A stretch of DNA of 60,064 nt, taken from a virus. The notes under the pieces were generated by a model. That model was not told the origin of the DNA and made no database searches. It saw nothing but the letters and a program-made list of their open reading frames with translations. The translations under genes were made by a program, and so were the position numbers. How positions within the stretch are numbered: position 1 is the first letter of the stretch; every line of letters begins with the position of its first letter. The stretch is from positions 1 through 60,064 of the IMG/VR virus record IMGVR_UViG_3300043449_001984; one strand, given 5' to 3'. This document shows, one piece after another, positions 9,915 through 17,961 of the stretch.

Positions 9915-10826
9915 TTACATCCATTTTCCGCCGCCAGAACTTGGATCCTTCTTCAACGCAGAAGAAGAAAGTCTTGGTGGGGAAGCTGGCTTTGGAGCGG
10001 AAGCAACTGGTTTTGTTGGTTCTCCGCCAAGTTTAGCAATATTACTATGAATTTGTGAACTTGTCATACCACCTTTAGAAATTGGTCTTTCCATTCTTCC
10101 GGAAGGAGCAATCTTATTTAAAGAAGATACAGTTTTTCCAGTAGATTTTGTTAAATCAGAAGTTGCAGATTTCATTCTAGCAGCACTTCCTTTTAGATCG
10201 TTGATATAACCTTGATCTAACTTAGGTGATTGTTGAACTGGTTTAGTAACTGGAGTAACAACTTTTGGAATTGTTTTTGGTGCAGATTTTGCAACAGAAG
10301 CATCGCTTTTAACGTTACTTTGTCCAGTACTTGATTTAGGAATAATTGGCTTTGTAGAATTACTTGTTACTGGTCTTGGCGAAGACTTAGCAGAAGTATC
10401 AATCGGTTTTGGAGGTGTCATTTGTTTCGGTTTAGCTGATGTTTTATCGCCACCTCTCAATAAATCTAAAGGTTTTGCTAAATCAGCTTTTGCTGCAGCG
10501 GTAGTTTTTGGTCCCCATTTACCATCAACCTTCAAATTAGCACCGCCTAAATTTAATCCACTCTGCACAGCTTTCACTGCAGTGGATTTAACCTTATCCA
10601 AAAAAGAAGGTTCTTTTCCAGCAGCTTCTAATAATTCGTGTATATGATATTCGGAAAGTTCTACTTCATCTCTTTTATAGAGTTCTAAGATGGCTTCTGC
10701 AACAATTTCATTACTGTTATTTTCATCATTAGCAATGTTATATAGCACATCGCTAGGCATATTTTCCAACTGATTATCTGTATTATCATTTACAGATTCT
10801 GATATGAATTTTGAATATGATTTCAT
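9915..10826 (-). CDS. Capsid-targeted P/S/K-rich protein with PG-binding-like motif
   Basis: 303 aa. Starts MKSYSKFISE, a T4-type capsid targeting sequence ending I-x-E, followed by an acidic segment (residues 11-70). A further prohead-protease-like site is HELLE at about 63-67. LNLGGANLKVDGKWGPKTTAAAKADL at about 90-115 has the V-D-G-x-x-G-P-x-T signature of PG_binding_1 domains. Residues 120-303 are low-complexity Pro/Ser/Lys/Thr. The late box 10849 drives it. Likely an internal head protein injected with DNA; the cell-wall-binding motif suggests a role during entry (inference). Confidence 0.7.
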   Translation of the reverse strand: MKSYSKFISESVNDNTDNQLENMPSDVLYNIANDENNSNEIVAEAILELYKRDEVELSEYHIHELLEAAGKEPSFLDKVKSTAVKAVQSGLNLGGANLKVDGKWGPKTTAAAKADLAKPLDLLRGGDKTSAKPKQMTPPKPIDTSAKSSPRPVTSNSTKPIIPKSSTGQSNVKSDASVAKSAPKTIPKVVTPVTKPVQQSPKLDQGYINDLKGSAARMKSATSDLTKSTGKTVSSLNKIAPSGRMERPISKGGMTSSQIHSNIAKLGGEPTKPVASAPKPASPPRLSSSALKKDPSSGGGKWM

Positions 10827-10848
10827 CTTTACTTCCTACAAATAAAAG

Positions 10849-10856
10849 TATTTATA
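10849..10856 (-). promoter_or_regulatory. Late promoter TATAAATA
   Basis: Exact late box 23 nt before ATG 10826; it overlaps the stop of the small membrane protein gene at 10852. Confidence 0.65.
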
Positions 10857-11004
10857 AAAGATGATATTTTTGAATAAAATACACAAGAACCTCATACCAA
10901 GCATATATCGGAAAAATAACAGCTATCAAGAAAAGCCATCCTTTAGCTAAATAGATACCCATCAACCAAGCAATAATACCAAATAAAGTTAATAGTTCTC
11001 TCAT
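10852..11004 (-). CDS. Small membrane protein, 50 aa
   Basis: The start ATG at 11004 overlaps the stop of the 64-aa gene as ATGA. Two hydrophobic helices are visible (LLTLFGIIAWLMGIYLA and WLFLIAVIFPIYAWYEVLVY) separated by KG, with a charged tail. Could be a small inner-membrane protein such as a superinfection or holin-type factor, but nothing identifies it. Translational coupling to 11001-11195 supports it as real. Confidence 0.65.
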   Translation of the reverse strand: MRELLTLFGIIAWLMGIYLAKGWLFLIAVIFPIYAWYEVLVYFIQKYHLL

Positions 11005-11195
11005 TCTTGCAAAAACTCAAGCAATTTAATCCCAGTATGGGTTAATCGGATACAAGATTTATCCGGGAAAACAAAATCTTCTTCTGGTAAATTAGAAACA
11101 GGTTTACCTTGATTTTCTAAAATGACGGATAACGCTTCTCCATAAGAAAAAGGTTTATTTACAAGGTTAGTATAAATTGATTTAGACGTATTCAT
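11001..11195 (-). CDS. Hypothetical protein, 64 aa
   Basis: Soluble, mixed alpha/beta, MNTSKSIYTNLVNKPFSYGEALSVILENQ start and a C-terminal SCIRLTHTGIKLLEFLQE helix. No family recognised. Its start overlaps the end of the basic 47-aa gene and its stop overlaps the next start, so it belongs to a tightly coupled early cluster running from RNase H. Confidence 0.6.
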   Translation of the reverse strand: MNTSKSIYTNLVNKPFSYGEALSVILENQGKPVSNLPEEDFVFPDKSCIRLTHTGIKLLEFLQE

Positions 11196-11325
11196 TGTAA
11201 TTCTTCAAATAATGTTTTTTGTTTTTACGGGATGGATCGAATTTATCATCCGACTTTACTTTCTTCTTTCTTTTAGATTCAATTGGATCAAAATCTTTAA
11301 AGTTTTTAAGTTTTTTACTGTTCAT
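11182..11325 (-). CDS. Small Lys-rich protein, 47 aa
   Basis: ATG at 11325 lies inside the 3' end of the upstream gene and follows an AGAG site. The product is strongly basic (KKLKNFKDFDPIESKRKKKV...SRKNKKHYLKN), with no hydrophobic core, which suggests nucleic acid or ribosome binding. It overlaps the following gene by 14 nt. No family recognised. Confidence 0.6.
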   Translation of the reverse strand: MNSKKLKNFKDFDPIESKRKKKVKSDDKFDPSRKNKKHYLKNYNEYV

Positions 11326-11758
11326 TTTTCTCTGGTAGTAGTCCTGGAAACACTTCGTTAATTAAATTATAAGTCAAACCTTTTGTTTTTAGGTCTTTCT
11401 TAAGCATATTTACAAACACTTTTGCCTCGGTTGGCTCAAACGATTCTAATACTTGATTCAATAAAACATTTCTTTTTTCCTCCGACAATTTATCAGCAAT
11501 TTCATTTCCTTTAATAAACATATAAACCCTTTTGAGTTCTGACTGAATATCAGAAAAACTGATTCCAGGAGCAGTATCATTTGGCTCAATATAATCTTTC
11601 GGGAAATCTTTTACGTAGAATTCAATTCTTGGATCATAAGCATATACTAACATTTGTTTGAACCAAGGAGTCGCATTTTCCATCATAATTCTTTTCTTTT
11701 CATTTTTTGAATCAGTAGAATTGATCTCATTCAAAATTTCGTACATAAATTTTTTCAT
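11315..11758 (-). CDS. Conserved phage protein, DUF6433-like
   Basis: 147 aa, helical. The arrangement resembles my memory of DUF6433, a family conserved in marine T4-like phages: N-terminal YEILNEI helix, YDPRIEFYVKDFP, DIQSELKRVYMFIKG, LNQVLESFEPTEAKVFVNMLKKDL and a KGLTYNLINEVFPGLLP end. The pattern also recalls the N-terminal region of phage DNA ligases. Function unknown. Located 2 nt after the RNase H gene, hence probably replication-related. Confidence 0.55.
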   Translation of the reverse strand: MKKFMYEILNEINSTDSKNEKKRIMMENATPWFKQMLVYAYDPRIEFYVKDFPKDYIEPNDTAPGISFSDIQSELKRVYMFIKGNEIADKLSEEKRNVLLNQVLESFEPTEAKVFVNMLKKDLKTKGLTYNLINEVFPGLLPEKNEQ

Positions 11759-11760
11759 TT

Positions 11761-12606
11761 TTAAAACTCATCTATAACTTCAAGTAAATTAATTAACTTC
11801 TTTTCAACCATATATTTATACAATTTTTGTCTACTAGAAGGTTCCGATTCATCGTATTCTTTGACAATATTTAATCTAATATCTTCAGGTATATTATCAA
11901 AATTAATTAGAGTATCGTTTCTACAATAATTACGATAAACTTCATCATCAAAACAAATTCTAGGATCTTGCTCCAACCATTCTATCAATTTCTTATTTGA
12001 CACAGGCGATTGTCTTCTACCAGTAACAAATACATCATCATTAGAAAATGTATTTGGAATACCGTCTCCAGAATCTCCCCTAATAATTTTTTCTTTTAGA
12101 TCCTTAATAGGATTCTTTGAAGTAACATAAACTCCTAACATTGGATTGTATTGTTTTACGTTAGGATATTTTTGTAATTGTACAAAATCTTTATCCGACG
12201 ATAAAATCAAAATCTTTTCGTGCGCACTAAGTCTAGGAGTAAGAGTTCCTATAATATCATCCGCTTCAGCGCCATCAACTTCAATAACTTTATAAGGAAA
12301 ATGATCCTTTAGATCTTGTTTAATTCCATTCAATGCTTTGAATATTATATTCCAATCAAGTGGAGATTTTTCTCTTGCAGCTTTCCTGTGAGCCTTATAA
12401 TGGGGGAATACTTGTTTTCTCCAATAAGTTCTAGAATCACAACAAAGAATAACTTCTCCATATTCGCCTTTAAACTTCTTGGCGTTTGCCCTAATAGAAT
12501 TAAGAGCAATATGTCTAATTAAATCTTCTTCAATTGATTGTTTAGGATTCACTTGAGCCAATACAGACGAAATCATTACTTGGTTCAAATCCACCAAAAT
12601 AGCCAT
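11761..12606 (-). CDS. rnh: RNase H / 5'-3' exonuclease (T4 Rnh family)
   Basis: 281 aa. FEN/PIN-type nuclease: N-terminal MAILVDLNQVM with the first metal-binding Asp, EVILCCDSRTYWRKQVFPHYKAHR (the Asp plus the arginine-rich arch start), VDGAEADDIIG and LSSDKDFVQL with the acidic cluster, and RGDSGDGIPN, the H3TH/metal site. In T4 this enzyme removes RNA primers from lagging strands with gp45 and gp32. The gene follows the 363-aa gene and precedes the DUF6433-like gene, in keeping with a replication operon. Confidence 0.92.
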   Translation of the reverse strand: MAILVDLNQVMISSVLAQVNPKQSIEEDLIRHIALNSIRANAKKFKGEYGEVILCCDSRTYWRKQVFPHYKAHRKAAREKSPLDWNIIFKALNGIKQDLKDHFPYKVIEVDGAEADDIIGTLTPRLSAHEKILILSSDKDFVQLQKYPNVKQYNPMLGVYVTSKNPIKDLKEKIIRGDSGDGIPNTFSNDDVFVTGRRQSPVSNKKLIEWLEQDPRICFDDEVYRNYCRNDTLINFDNIPEDIRLNIVKEYDESEPSSRQKLYKYMVEKKLINLLEVIDEF

Positions 12607-12616
12607 AATTTATTTC

Positions 12617-13708
12617 CTATTTTAACGCTTTAATAAGAATGGTATCACCATTCAATCTCCCATTAAGTGCAAAATCCTTGCCTTTAATAGTACCCATTAA
12701 TTTTCTAAGTTCAACTTTCTTTGCTTTTGACAGTTGAGATAATATTTCTAAAGGTTTTCTGAGAGTTTTTTGTATACTTAAATTCTCATCAAATCCTTCA
12801 ACACTGGAACCTTTTACCGAAAAACCTGAATCATCGGTACTAATATATAGTCCAAGTTTTTTGGTTTTTACATTAAATACCCAAAGTTGTCTGGCACCAA
12901 TAATTTCAGCTGGATTAATTGAAACCAATTGAAATTCAATATCATCCTTTTTGTATTTAACTTTCGCAACTTTCTTTTCTAGAGGAATTGCTTTCTTCTT
13001 CCTTGGCTTTTTACTTACCTTGGAATTATTTACAATCTTACCACAATCGTCAATAATACCAGAAATAAATTCATAGAATTTCTTCAATTCCATTTTCTTG
13101 AATAAGGAATATCCTTCAACCAATTGTTCATCTGTTTTATTAATTGCTTCTTGCAATTCTTCTTTCATAGGTTTAAAGTGTTCCGCAATTTGTTTTGCGT
13201 GAACAGCCTTAACCAATTTTCCAATCATCCAATCATATGCAGAAAATTCAACGGACTTTTTAGTTTTAATAAACTGATCTACATAATTTTCTATCTCATC
13301 AATAAACAGAGAACATTGATCATATATACGATCTTGAATTGTAACCGTATCATCTTTCTTTGCAAATTGAGAAACTGCAACAGGTTGATCTACTGAAGAA
13401 ATAATTTCTTTGATTCGAATATTGATCCATTCATCGCGATCAATTTCAGCCCCTCGTTGAATAATTCTACAAACAAATCCAAGATTATTAAACCTTTCAT
13501 CATCTGCAGAAGCAACTTTCTCTATTATTTCTTTATTGACTTTCTTTGATTTAAGATAATCTAGTGTAAACTTCTTAGAATCTTTAGGTGACATTTGATT
13601 AGCATACCAAGAAAGAGCTCTTGGTATAGATAATGCACGTTCATCCCAAGTAGGTTCTTCGCCAATAAACAAATGCTCAGCTTGAGCAGAGGTTCTAATT
13701 TTACTCAT
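12617..13708 (-). CDS. Conserved hypothetical protein, 363 aa
   Basis: N-terminal helical part (YANQMSPKDSKKFTLDYLKSK...), a central segment with KKMELKKFYEFISGIIDDC, a lysine-rich linker at about 235-255 (SKKPRKKKAIPLEKK) and a C-terminal beta-rich domain (QLWVFNVKTKKLGLYIS...). Its stop-start overlap with 13705-13956 and its position next to RNase H suggest a role in DNA metabolism. I do not recognise the family. The basic linker suggests a two-domain nucleic-acid-binding protein (inference). Confidence 0.6.
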   Translation of the reverse strand: MSKIRTSAQAEHLFIGEEPTWDERALSIPRALSWYANQMSPKDSKKFTLDYLKSKKVNKEIIEKVASADDERFNNLGFVCRIIQRGAEIDRDEWINIRIKEIISSVDQPVAVSQFAKKDDTVTIQDRIYDQCSLFIDEIENYVDQFIKTKKSVEFSAYDWMIGKLVKAVHAKQIAEHFKPMKEELQEAINKTDEQLVEGYSLFKKMELKKFYEFISGIIDDCGKIVNNSKVSKKPRKKKAIPLEKKVAKVKYKKDDIEFQLVSINPAEIIGARQLWVFNVKTKKLGLYISTDDSGFSVKGSSVEGFDENLSIQKTLRKPLEILSQLSKAKKVELRKLMGTIKGKDFALNGRLNGDTILIKALK

Positions 13709-13956
13709 TGTTTTATTTCAAAATTAATTACAGAGTCTTTCCTGAAACTTCTCCAACCTTTATCATCAACAGACCAAACAGAAATAATACTATCATTTAT
13801 CCTTTTCTTTTGTTCTGATTTAGTTGAAGTGGGTATATGATCACTAGAAAGAGTACAATTTAATACTCTCTCCTCGCCATTTATTTTTGTAAATTTTAGA
13901 TTAACAATGTTTTCGTGTAAAAGTTCAATTAATTTTTCAAATTCCAAATTTTGCAT
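13705..13956 (-). CDS. WYL_2/DUF2693-like small SH3-fold protein
   Basis: 83 aa. LHENIVNLKFTKINGEERVLNCTL followed by ISVWSVDDKGWRSFRKDSVINFEI matches the small phage WYL_2 (formerly DUF2693) pattern, a Sm/SH3-like barrel ending in W-x-V-x-x-x-x-W-R-S-F-R. Molecular function unknown; such domains often bind nucleic acid or ligands. Overlaps its neighbours on both sides. Confidence 0.7.
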   Translation of the reverse strand: MQNLEFEKLIELLHENIVNLKFTKINGEERVLNCTLSSDHIPTSTKSEQKKRINDSIISVWSVDDKGWRSFRKDSVINFEIKQ

Positions 13957-14281
13957 AAAGTTCTTTCATCAATTTCGGGGATTTTTTGGTTTTCTTAACT
14001 ACTACACCGTAAAATCCGCTTTTAATTAAATTATCAACATAAACATAAGGATCAGTCAAAATTGCTTCGAAATTATCCTTATCAATTATTTCACCATCAA
14101 TATCAGCTTTATATAACATAATGTGATAATAATGCCCCAAATCACCTACAACATATTTCGATTTAGTTTGATATTCAAACCCTCTCAAATCCATTTCCCA
14201 ATCGTTTTTTGGAAAAAATGTAACACCATCAACGCCGCTTTCAAACATAGACTTTATTATAGATTTAATTGTACCGCTCAT
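13937..14281 (-). CDS. Hypothetical protein, 114 aa
   Basis: MSGTIKSIIKSMFESGVDGVTFFPKNDW start, aromatic-rich middle (GHYYHIMLYKADIDGEIID) and a basic C-terminus (VVVKKTKKSPKLMKELYAKFGI). No known motif. It lies between the GIY-YIG-like gene and the WYL_2-like gene with 20-nt overlap to the latter. Confidence 0.55.
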   Translation of the reverse strand: MSGTIKSIIKSMFESGVDGVTFFPKNDWEMDLRGFEYQTKSKYVVGDLGHYYHIMLYKADIDGEIIDKDNFEAILTDPYVYVDNLIKSGFYGVVVKKTKKSPKLMKELYAKFGI

Positions 14282-14297
14282 AGATAAAAATGTAAAG

Positions 14298-14690
14298 TTA
14301 TTTTTTTAAGTGTTTTTTTGTAACCTTGACTGAAATCCAAGCATTGTAATATTCTTCTGACAACAATACATCGTTTTCAAATTGTATTCTTGCTTCGTGA
14401 TAACTACACTCAGACTTTGAATTACACAATTTTACAATTTCCCGTTTAAAGTTTGATTCGCCGTGAATCTTCACTTGTTCGTTTAATTCTGCATTAGATC
14501 CAAAATATGTTTTCCAGTCAGAATCCACTAAAAACCGCTTCTTCTTCCCTTTAACCATTTTTGTTTTTCTAAAATAGAATTGCTTTTTACCAATGTATTT
14601 TTTATTATTTACATTGTCGTGTATTATATAAACAAATCCCCAATATTCTTGGGGATCTTCGAATGGCAGATCTTGAAATAACCAGGACAA
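14298..14690 (-). CDS. GIY-YIG-like nuclease domain protein
   Basis: 130 aa. WGFVYIIHDNVNNKKYIGKK at about residues 17-36 carries the two strands of the GIY-YIG fold (VYI...YIG), followed by SDWKTYFGS, LNEQVKIHGESNFKREIVKLC and ECSYHEARIQFENDVLLSEEYYNAWI, an order seen in phage Seg-like or GIY-YIG putative endonucleases. The catalytic Arg and Glu could be Arg41-Lys-type and Glu103-type residues, not certain. It may be a homing nuclease or a domesticated DNA-processing enzyme. Confidence 0.6.
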   Translation of the reverse strand: MSWLFQDLPFEDPQEYWGFVYIIHDNVNNKKYIGKKQFYFRKTKMVKGKKKRFLVDSDWKTYFGSNAELNEQVKIHGESNFKREIVKLCNSKSECSYHEARIQFENDVLLSEEYYNAWISVKVTKKHLKK

Positions 14691-14694
14691 ATTA

Positions 14695-14877
14695 TTAATC
14701 CCATTCTTCTTGGGACAAATAATCCTCTTCTTCTGGAATATCTTCTTCTACAGTTTCAATTTGAGCGCCGCAAAAAGGACAAAAAATATCTTCGTGTTCT
14801 TTTACCAAATTTTCATTAAAAGATAAATTAAATTCAGAATCGCAATCATCACAAACGCTAGAAATAACTTTTTTCAT
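14695..14877 (-). CDS. Zinc-ribbon small acidic protein, 60 aa
   Basis: CDDC near residue 9 and CPFC near residue 33 form a four-Cys zinc ribbon; the C-terminus is very acidic (EEDIPEEEDYLSQEEWD). The late box at 14903 is 26 nt upstream. Probably a small DNA-mimic-like or transcription-associated protein, but no family recognised. Confidence 0.65.
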   Translation of the reverse strand: MKKVISSVCDDCDSEFNLSFNENLVKEHEDIFCPFCGAQIETVEEDIPEEEDYLSQEEWD

Positions 14878-14902
14878 ACAAAATTCCTTTTTAAAATTAA
14901 GT

Positions 14903-14910
14903 TATTTATA
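14903..14910 (-). promoter_or_regulatory. Late promoter TATAAATA
   Basis: Exact late box 26 nt before ATG 14877. Confidence 0.65.
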
Positions 14911-14937
14911 TTTAGCGTTTCAATAAACTCTAAGATA

Positions 14938-15915
14938 TTAATTAGCCCATACGTCTTTCCATCCTCCAGACAAAGCACCTTTAGCGTATGCTGTAGCTCT
15001 ATTTTCGAAGAAATTTGTATGTTGAGGAGCGGATATTAATTCATCAACCCAAGGCAAAGGATTCTTCTTAACTTTAAACACTCCTTTTAGACCCATTGAA
15101 ATTAACCTACGATCACAGATATAACGTATATATTTCTTCAAATCTTCAATTGGCAACCCTTCACATTCTCCGATATCGTAACATATATCAATAAAAGCAT
15201 CTTCAAGATCTACCATCTTCTCAGCAATAGTATATAATTCAGATTTTAATTCATCTTTCCAAATATCTCTATTTTCTTCAACAAAAATACGAAATACTCT
15301 AATCATCGCTTCGCAATGAAGTTGTTCATCAAGAATAGACCAAGAGATAATTTGTCCCATTCCTTTCATTTTTCCGCGACGAGGAAAATTAAGTAACATC
15401 ACGAAAGAACTAAACAGTTGCATACCTTCAGTAAACGCCGAAAATAGAGCAATTTGTTGAGCAATATGTTTATTATCTAATCCAACAAACGATTCAATAT
15501 AATCGTGTTTATTTTTCATCGCTTCGTATTTAAGAAATTCTGTATAGGTTGATTCAGGCATTCCTAAAGTTTCAATTAGATGAGAATATGCAGCAATATG
15601 TACAGCTTCCCTAGCAGCAAAACCAAGAAGCATCATTCTAAGTTCTGGTTGTTTTAAAATTGGTAAATAATTGTTGACATATCCACCCGCAACATCAATA
15701 TCAGATTGAGTAAAAAATCTAAAAATATTTGTGAGAAAATGTTTTTCTTTCTCAGTTACATTATTTTGCCAATCTTTAATGTCCTGGACCATTTCTACTT
15801 CAGAATGTATCCAATGCATTTGCTCATGAGCTAACCAATATTCATAAAACTCTGGATGCGTGAAAGGTTTAAATGTAGTTCTAGAATCTGTTAATTTTAA
15901 TTTATGCTTTACCAT
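14938..15915 (-). CDS. nrdB: Ribonucleotide reductase class Ia beta subunit
   Basis: 325 aa from ATG 15915, chosen because AGAGGA sits 7 nt upstream; a frame-open extension to 15951 lacks a site and overlaps nrdA. Diiron ligands and radical Tyr are present: QSD, RE-x-x-H-x-x-x-Y (E103, H106, Y110), TEGMQLF and DEQLHCE. Makes the tyrosyl radical that is passed to NrdA to reduce NDPs. The C-terminal tail interacts with NrdA. It starts 14 nt after the nrdA C-part stop, so the two are co-translated. Confidence 0.95.
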   Translation of the reverse strand: MVKHKLKLTDSRTTFKPFTHPEFYEYWLAHEQMHWIHSEVEMVQDIKDWQNNVTEKEKHFLTNIFRFFTQSDIDVAGGYVNNYLPILKQPELRMMLLGFAAREAVHIAAYSHLIETLGMPESTYTEFLKYEAMKNKHDYIESFVGLDNKHIAQQIALFSAFTEGMQLFSSFVMLLNFPRRGKMKGMGQIISWSILDEQLHCEAMIRVFRIFVEENRDIWKDELKSELYTIAEKMVDLEDAFIDICYDIGECEGLPIEDLKKYIRYICDRRLISMGLKGVFKVKKNPLPWVDELISAPQHTNFFENRATAYAKGALSGGWKDVWAN

Positions 15916-15929
15916 ATAAAATTCCTCTA

Positions 15930-17018
15930 TTAAGAATGGCACGCTAGGCATTCTTCGCCTGCAATAATATCGTTCATATTAATTTCTTCAATAATATGAC
16001 GTTCAATTTGTTTGGACACTTTATCGGATTTTTTTAAACTATCAGATCTGCAGTAATATAATGTTGGAATTTTTTGTTTCCAAGCCATAAAATGAACAGC
16101 GTGTAAATATTTAATATGAACATTTGGTCTGAAAAACAAGTTCACTGATTGAGTTTGATCGATGTATTTTTGACGATCTGCAGCCAAATCAACAACCCAA
16201 CGTTGATCTATTTCCATAGCAGTTTTGAATACTTCTTTTTCTTGGTCTGTAAACATATCCATATGTTGAATAGAACCGTCGTTAGAAATAATATCTAACC
16301 AAATCTCATCATAGTTTAATTTTGAATTGTCTTTCAATTTTTCTTTAATAAGATTATCTAGAACGTGATTTTTATTTAAATAAGAACCAGACATAGTATC
16401 TTGACGATAAGCATTTGCTCTAATTGGTTCAATAGAAGGAGAAATATTTCCCATAATAATAGAAGTAGATGCCGTTGGAGCAATGGCAATTACGTGACTG
16501 AATCTTTGGTAATAAGGTTTTTCTCCTCTAATGCCTTCTTCAAAATCTGGACAATTGCCTCTCTCAAATCCAAGTTCTTTATTTGCTTGGTCTAAATGAG
16601 TTCTAATATTTTTAAATATTTGCATATTCCTAGATTTAGCAAGAGCTGATTCAAAAGGAACATTATTTTGTTGTAAATATGTATGAAATCCTAGAGTACC
16701 AACACCAATCGCCCTTTCTCTAGCAGCAGAATACTTTGCTCTAGAAATAGCATCTGGAGCATTATCAATAAAAACGGTAAGAACATTATCAAGCATTTCA
16801 GCAACATCGCGGAAAAATTGATAATTATCCTTAAAATCGTCATAATAACGAAGATTGACAGATGATAAGCAGCATACCGCAGTCCTTTCTTTATCAGTAG
16901 GAAGTATAATTTCAGAATTATGAACTAACACATCATTGGCGAAAAAGTTATTCACTTTTTCAACAGAAATATCATAAACTTTTGTCTTTTCTACAATCTT
17001 CTTTCTAATCTTAATCAT
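15930..17018 (-). CDS. nrdA: NrdA C-terminal part with C-terminal half of a split intein
   Basis: 362 aa. Residues 1-34 are an intein C-fragment: KVYDISVEKVNNFFANDVLVHN, with the F-block and final H-N, and Ser35 as the +1 nucleophile. The extein resumes SEIILPT, so Glu36 corresponds to E. coli E441. It continues with C49 (E. coli C462), ATPTAST-like phosphate loop (IAPTAST), LYYCRSD with the radical-path tyrosines, and C-terminal ECLACHS redox cysteines. It needs the partner at 17962-19125 and trans-splicing to make active NrdA. ATG overlaps the HNH stop by 8 nt and has an AAAGG site. Confidence 0.92.
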   Translation of the reverse strand: MIKIRKKIVEKTKVYDISVEKVNNFFANDVLVHNSEIILPTDKERTAVCCLSSVNLRYYDDFKDNYQFFRDVAEMLDNVLTVFIDNAPDAISRAKYSAARERAIGVGTLGFHTYLQQNNVPFESALAKSRNMQIFKNIRTHLDQANKELGFERGNCPDFEEGIRGEKPYYQRFSHVIAIAPTASTSIIMGNISPSIEPIRANAYRQDTMSGSYLNKNHVLDNLIKEKLKDNSKLNYDEIWLDIISNDGSIQHMDMFTDQEKEVFKTAMEIDQRWVVDLAADRQKYIDQTQSVNLFFRPNVHIKYLHAVHFMAWKQKIPTLYYCRSDSLKKSDKVSKQIERHIIEEINMNDIIAGEECLACHS

Positions 17019-17874
17019 CTTTTTTTACCTTTAATTTATTAAATTTTGCGGCATTATTTCTTTGTTGTATTGATCTGAAATATGGATCGTATTTAACATC
17101 ACTATCAAACTCTTTATTATATTCCGAAATAAAGTTTTGATAAGATCCAAAATTATTTTCAATCCACTTAACACTAATTTTATTAAATTCCTTAAATTCT
17201 TTTTTCAAATTATCATCCAAAAGAGAAATTTTCAAATGGTTTTCTATTAAACTATTTTCTAACACCTTAAACGCTCTATACTTTCTTTCCTCAGTCATTT
17301 TTTTGAAATTAGAATTATTACTTCCAATTTGAGATTTTCGGTTTTTTCTTTCCTCTTCCGATATTTTCCTACCTTTAGTATGATGAACCCATTTTCCGGA
17401 AACAACATTCGGATTATTGACTGAAACTCTACCAATCAGTTCTCCGCTAAAACAATCTTTGACTGTAATAAATCCCTTGTTTGCTTCTGATATATTTTTT
17501 AATCCCAATAATCTAAATTTTTCATATTTTTTGCTCTGATAATTAAAGTTTGTTAATCTTGGATGTTGAGGATCAATAACTTTTGAAAAGAAAAATATCA
17601 AAGAACTTCCTATTTTATATCCATATGCGGTGTCTTTATATATTTTGTATAATAATACATGACACAAGAAATGTTCTCTTGCAGTCAACAAAACTTTATT
17701 ATTCTTTTCTTCCGGATTTCCTTCTATGAACCCAGAAATTCCTTTCCTTTTTCTAGTTTTGAAAAGGCATTCTGGTATAATATGATGTTCTTCAAAATAT
17801 TGTCCGGAGTTTTTAGTTCTATTTTCTTTTTTTGCTTTTTGTATTATGTTTTTATATATTTTTTTATAGTTCAT
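17011..17874 (-). CDS. HNH endonuclease inserted between split-intein halves
   Basis: 287 aa. The HNH core is F27-E-E-H30-H31-I-I-P, N58-N59-K-V-L-L-T and E67-H68-F-L-C-H72, the H-H...N...H pattern of phage HNH nucleases. Residues 140-190 hold KWVHHTKGRKISEEERKNRK, a NUMOD3-like DNA-binding motif with the G-R-K-I-S-E-E signature. It is a free gene with its own late promoter (17901) and no intein blocks. Likely role: cut nrdA alleles lacking the insertion, so the fractured arrangement spreads (inference from fractured-gene precedents). Confidence 0.88.
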   Translation of the reverse strand: MNYKKIYKNIIQKAKKENRTKNSGQYFEEHHIIPECLFKTRKRKGISGFIEGNPEEKNNKVLLTAREHFLCHVLLYKIYKDTAYGYKIGSSLIFFFSKVIDPQHPRLTNFNYQSKKYEKFRLLGLKNISEANKGFITVKDCFSGELIGRVSVNNPNVVSGKWVHHTKGRKISEEERKNRKSQIGSNNSNFKKMTEERKYRAFKVLENSLIENHLKISLLDDNLKKEFKEFNKISVKWIENNFGSYQNFISEYNKEFDSDVKYDPYFRSIQQRNNAAKFNKLKVKKDD

Positions 17875-17900
17875 AATTCTGCTCCAAATAAACGCGCAAG

Positions 17901-17908
17901 TATTTATA
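17901..17908 (-). promoter_or_regulatory. Late promoter TATAAATA inside the fractured nrdA
   Basis: Exact late box 27 nt before the HNH ATG at 17874, in the 87-nt gap after the nrdA N-part. Confidence 0.65.
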
Positions 17909-17961
17909 CTAAGCAGAATTTCAGAACATACTAACTTATAGTATTCTATTGACTTTTTATT

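Noticed and set aside
14255-14292. TTTACA-N17-TACAAT inside the start of the 114-aa gene
   Set aside because: It would start transcription inside the gene; no supporting context.
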